Shown: piece after piece, positions 63,748 through 64,000 of the stretch
Numbering within the stretch: the stretch's first letter is position 1
Layout of the letters: the number at the start of each line of letters is the position of its first letter
DNA from: Puffinus mauretanicus
Taxonomy: Eukaryota; Chordata; Aves; Procellariiformes; Procellariidae
Reading direction: 5' to 3'
Length of the DNA stretch: 64,000 nucleotides
Assembly (NCBI GenBank): GCA_023333565.1
Contig: JAJKFH010003936.1
Span: 310,001-374,000 of the forward strand
The notes under the pieces: model-generated
What the model saw: the letters and a program-made list of their open reading frames with translations, nothing else
The model's database searches: none
Told to the model about the DNA's origin: nothing
Translations under genes and position numbers: made by a program

Positions 63748-64000
63748 GTGGGTGCCACCTTCCTCGCTGGCTTGTCCTGGACTCCGAAGGGGGAAAACCC
63801 CTGTGCAGGGAACCGGGATGGGACTGAGGTCTGGGGAGCTGGTGGCCCCAGCAGCTGCCTATGGGGGCTGGCCACAGAGCTGGGGGGTTTCCCGCTGTGC
63901 CTGGGGCCTCTCTCTTTGGCCGACAAGTACAGCAAACCCTGTCCTGTGTCGGCAATGCCTGCTTCGAGAGGAGGACCTGCGCGTGTTCATCTGCCGGCCT
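63748..64000 (+). other. CSRP1 intron 5 (partial)
   Basis: The start of the last intron, from donor GTGGGT to the window edge. No coding sequence is seen. Confidence 0.88.

Overview
This is a vertebrate nuclear window, almost certainly from a bird. It has large introns with canonical GT-AG splice sites, CpG-island promoters and many CR1 non-LTR retrotransposon fragments. The CSRP1 protein closely resembles the chicken form, with the short linker between the LIM domains. There are no operons or bacterial features, and nearly all open frames in the window are chance frames, repeat remnants or shadows of exons.

Two protein-coding genes can be supported, arranged head to head (divergent). The left 44.7 kb holds the 5' part of PPP1R12B (MYPT2, a myosin phosphatase targeting subunit) on the minus strand. 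Its coding exons are exon 1 (44369-44656), exon 2 (11909-12039), exon 3 (9672-9790), exon 4 (6235-6394), exon 5 (3671-3815) and exon 6 (1972-2046). They join in frame to give residues 1-306: the MyPhoNE motif, the RVxF PP1-docking motif and the ankyrin-repeat block. The rest of the gene lies beyond the left edge. Intron 1 is about 32 kb and carries most of the CR1 copies.

The right part holds CSRP1 (cysteine and glycine-rich protein 1, a two-LIM-domain muscle and cytoskeletal protein) on the plus strand. A CpG-rich promoter with a probable non-coding first exon ends at 51426. Four coding exons follow: 56749-56860, 61079-61247, 61649-61775 and 63654-63747. They encode LIM1, the glycine-rich linker and nearly all of LIM2. 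The last exon lies beyond the right edge.

Between them (about 44.95-51.06 kb) lie a CpG island and an intergenic stretch with one 3'-complete CR1 copy; no gene was recognised there. Composition changes at about 44 kb, from AT-rich intron on the left to GC-rich sequence on the right. Both products act on the smooth-muscle and actomyosin system: MYPT2 targets PP1 to myosin light chain, and CRP1 binds alpha-actinin and zyxin and works with SRF. The most interesting points are the paralogous linkage (PPP1R12A and CSRP2 also share a human chromosome), a cluster of three ZNF143/THAP11-type sites plus a YY1 site and a small uORF at the PPP1R12B promoter, a very long polypyrimidine tract before PPP1R12B exon 2, and a set of CR1 remnants of clearly different age and type. 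No convincing novel system was found.
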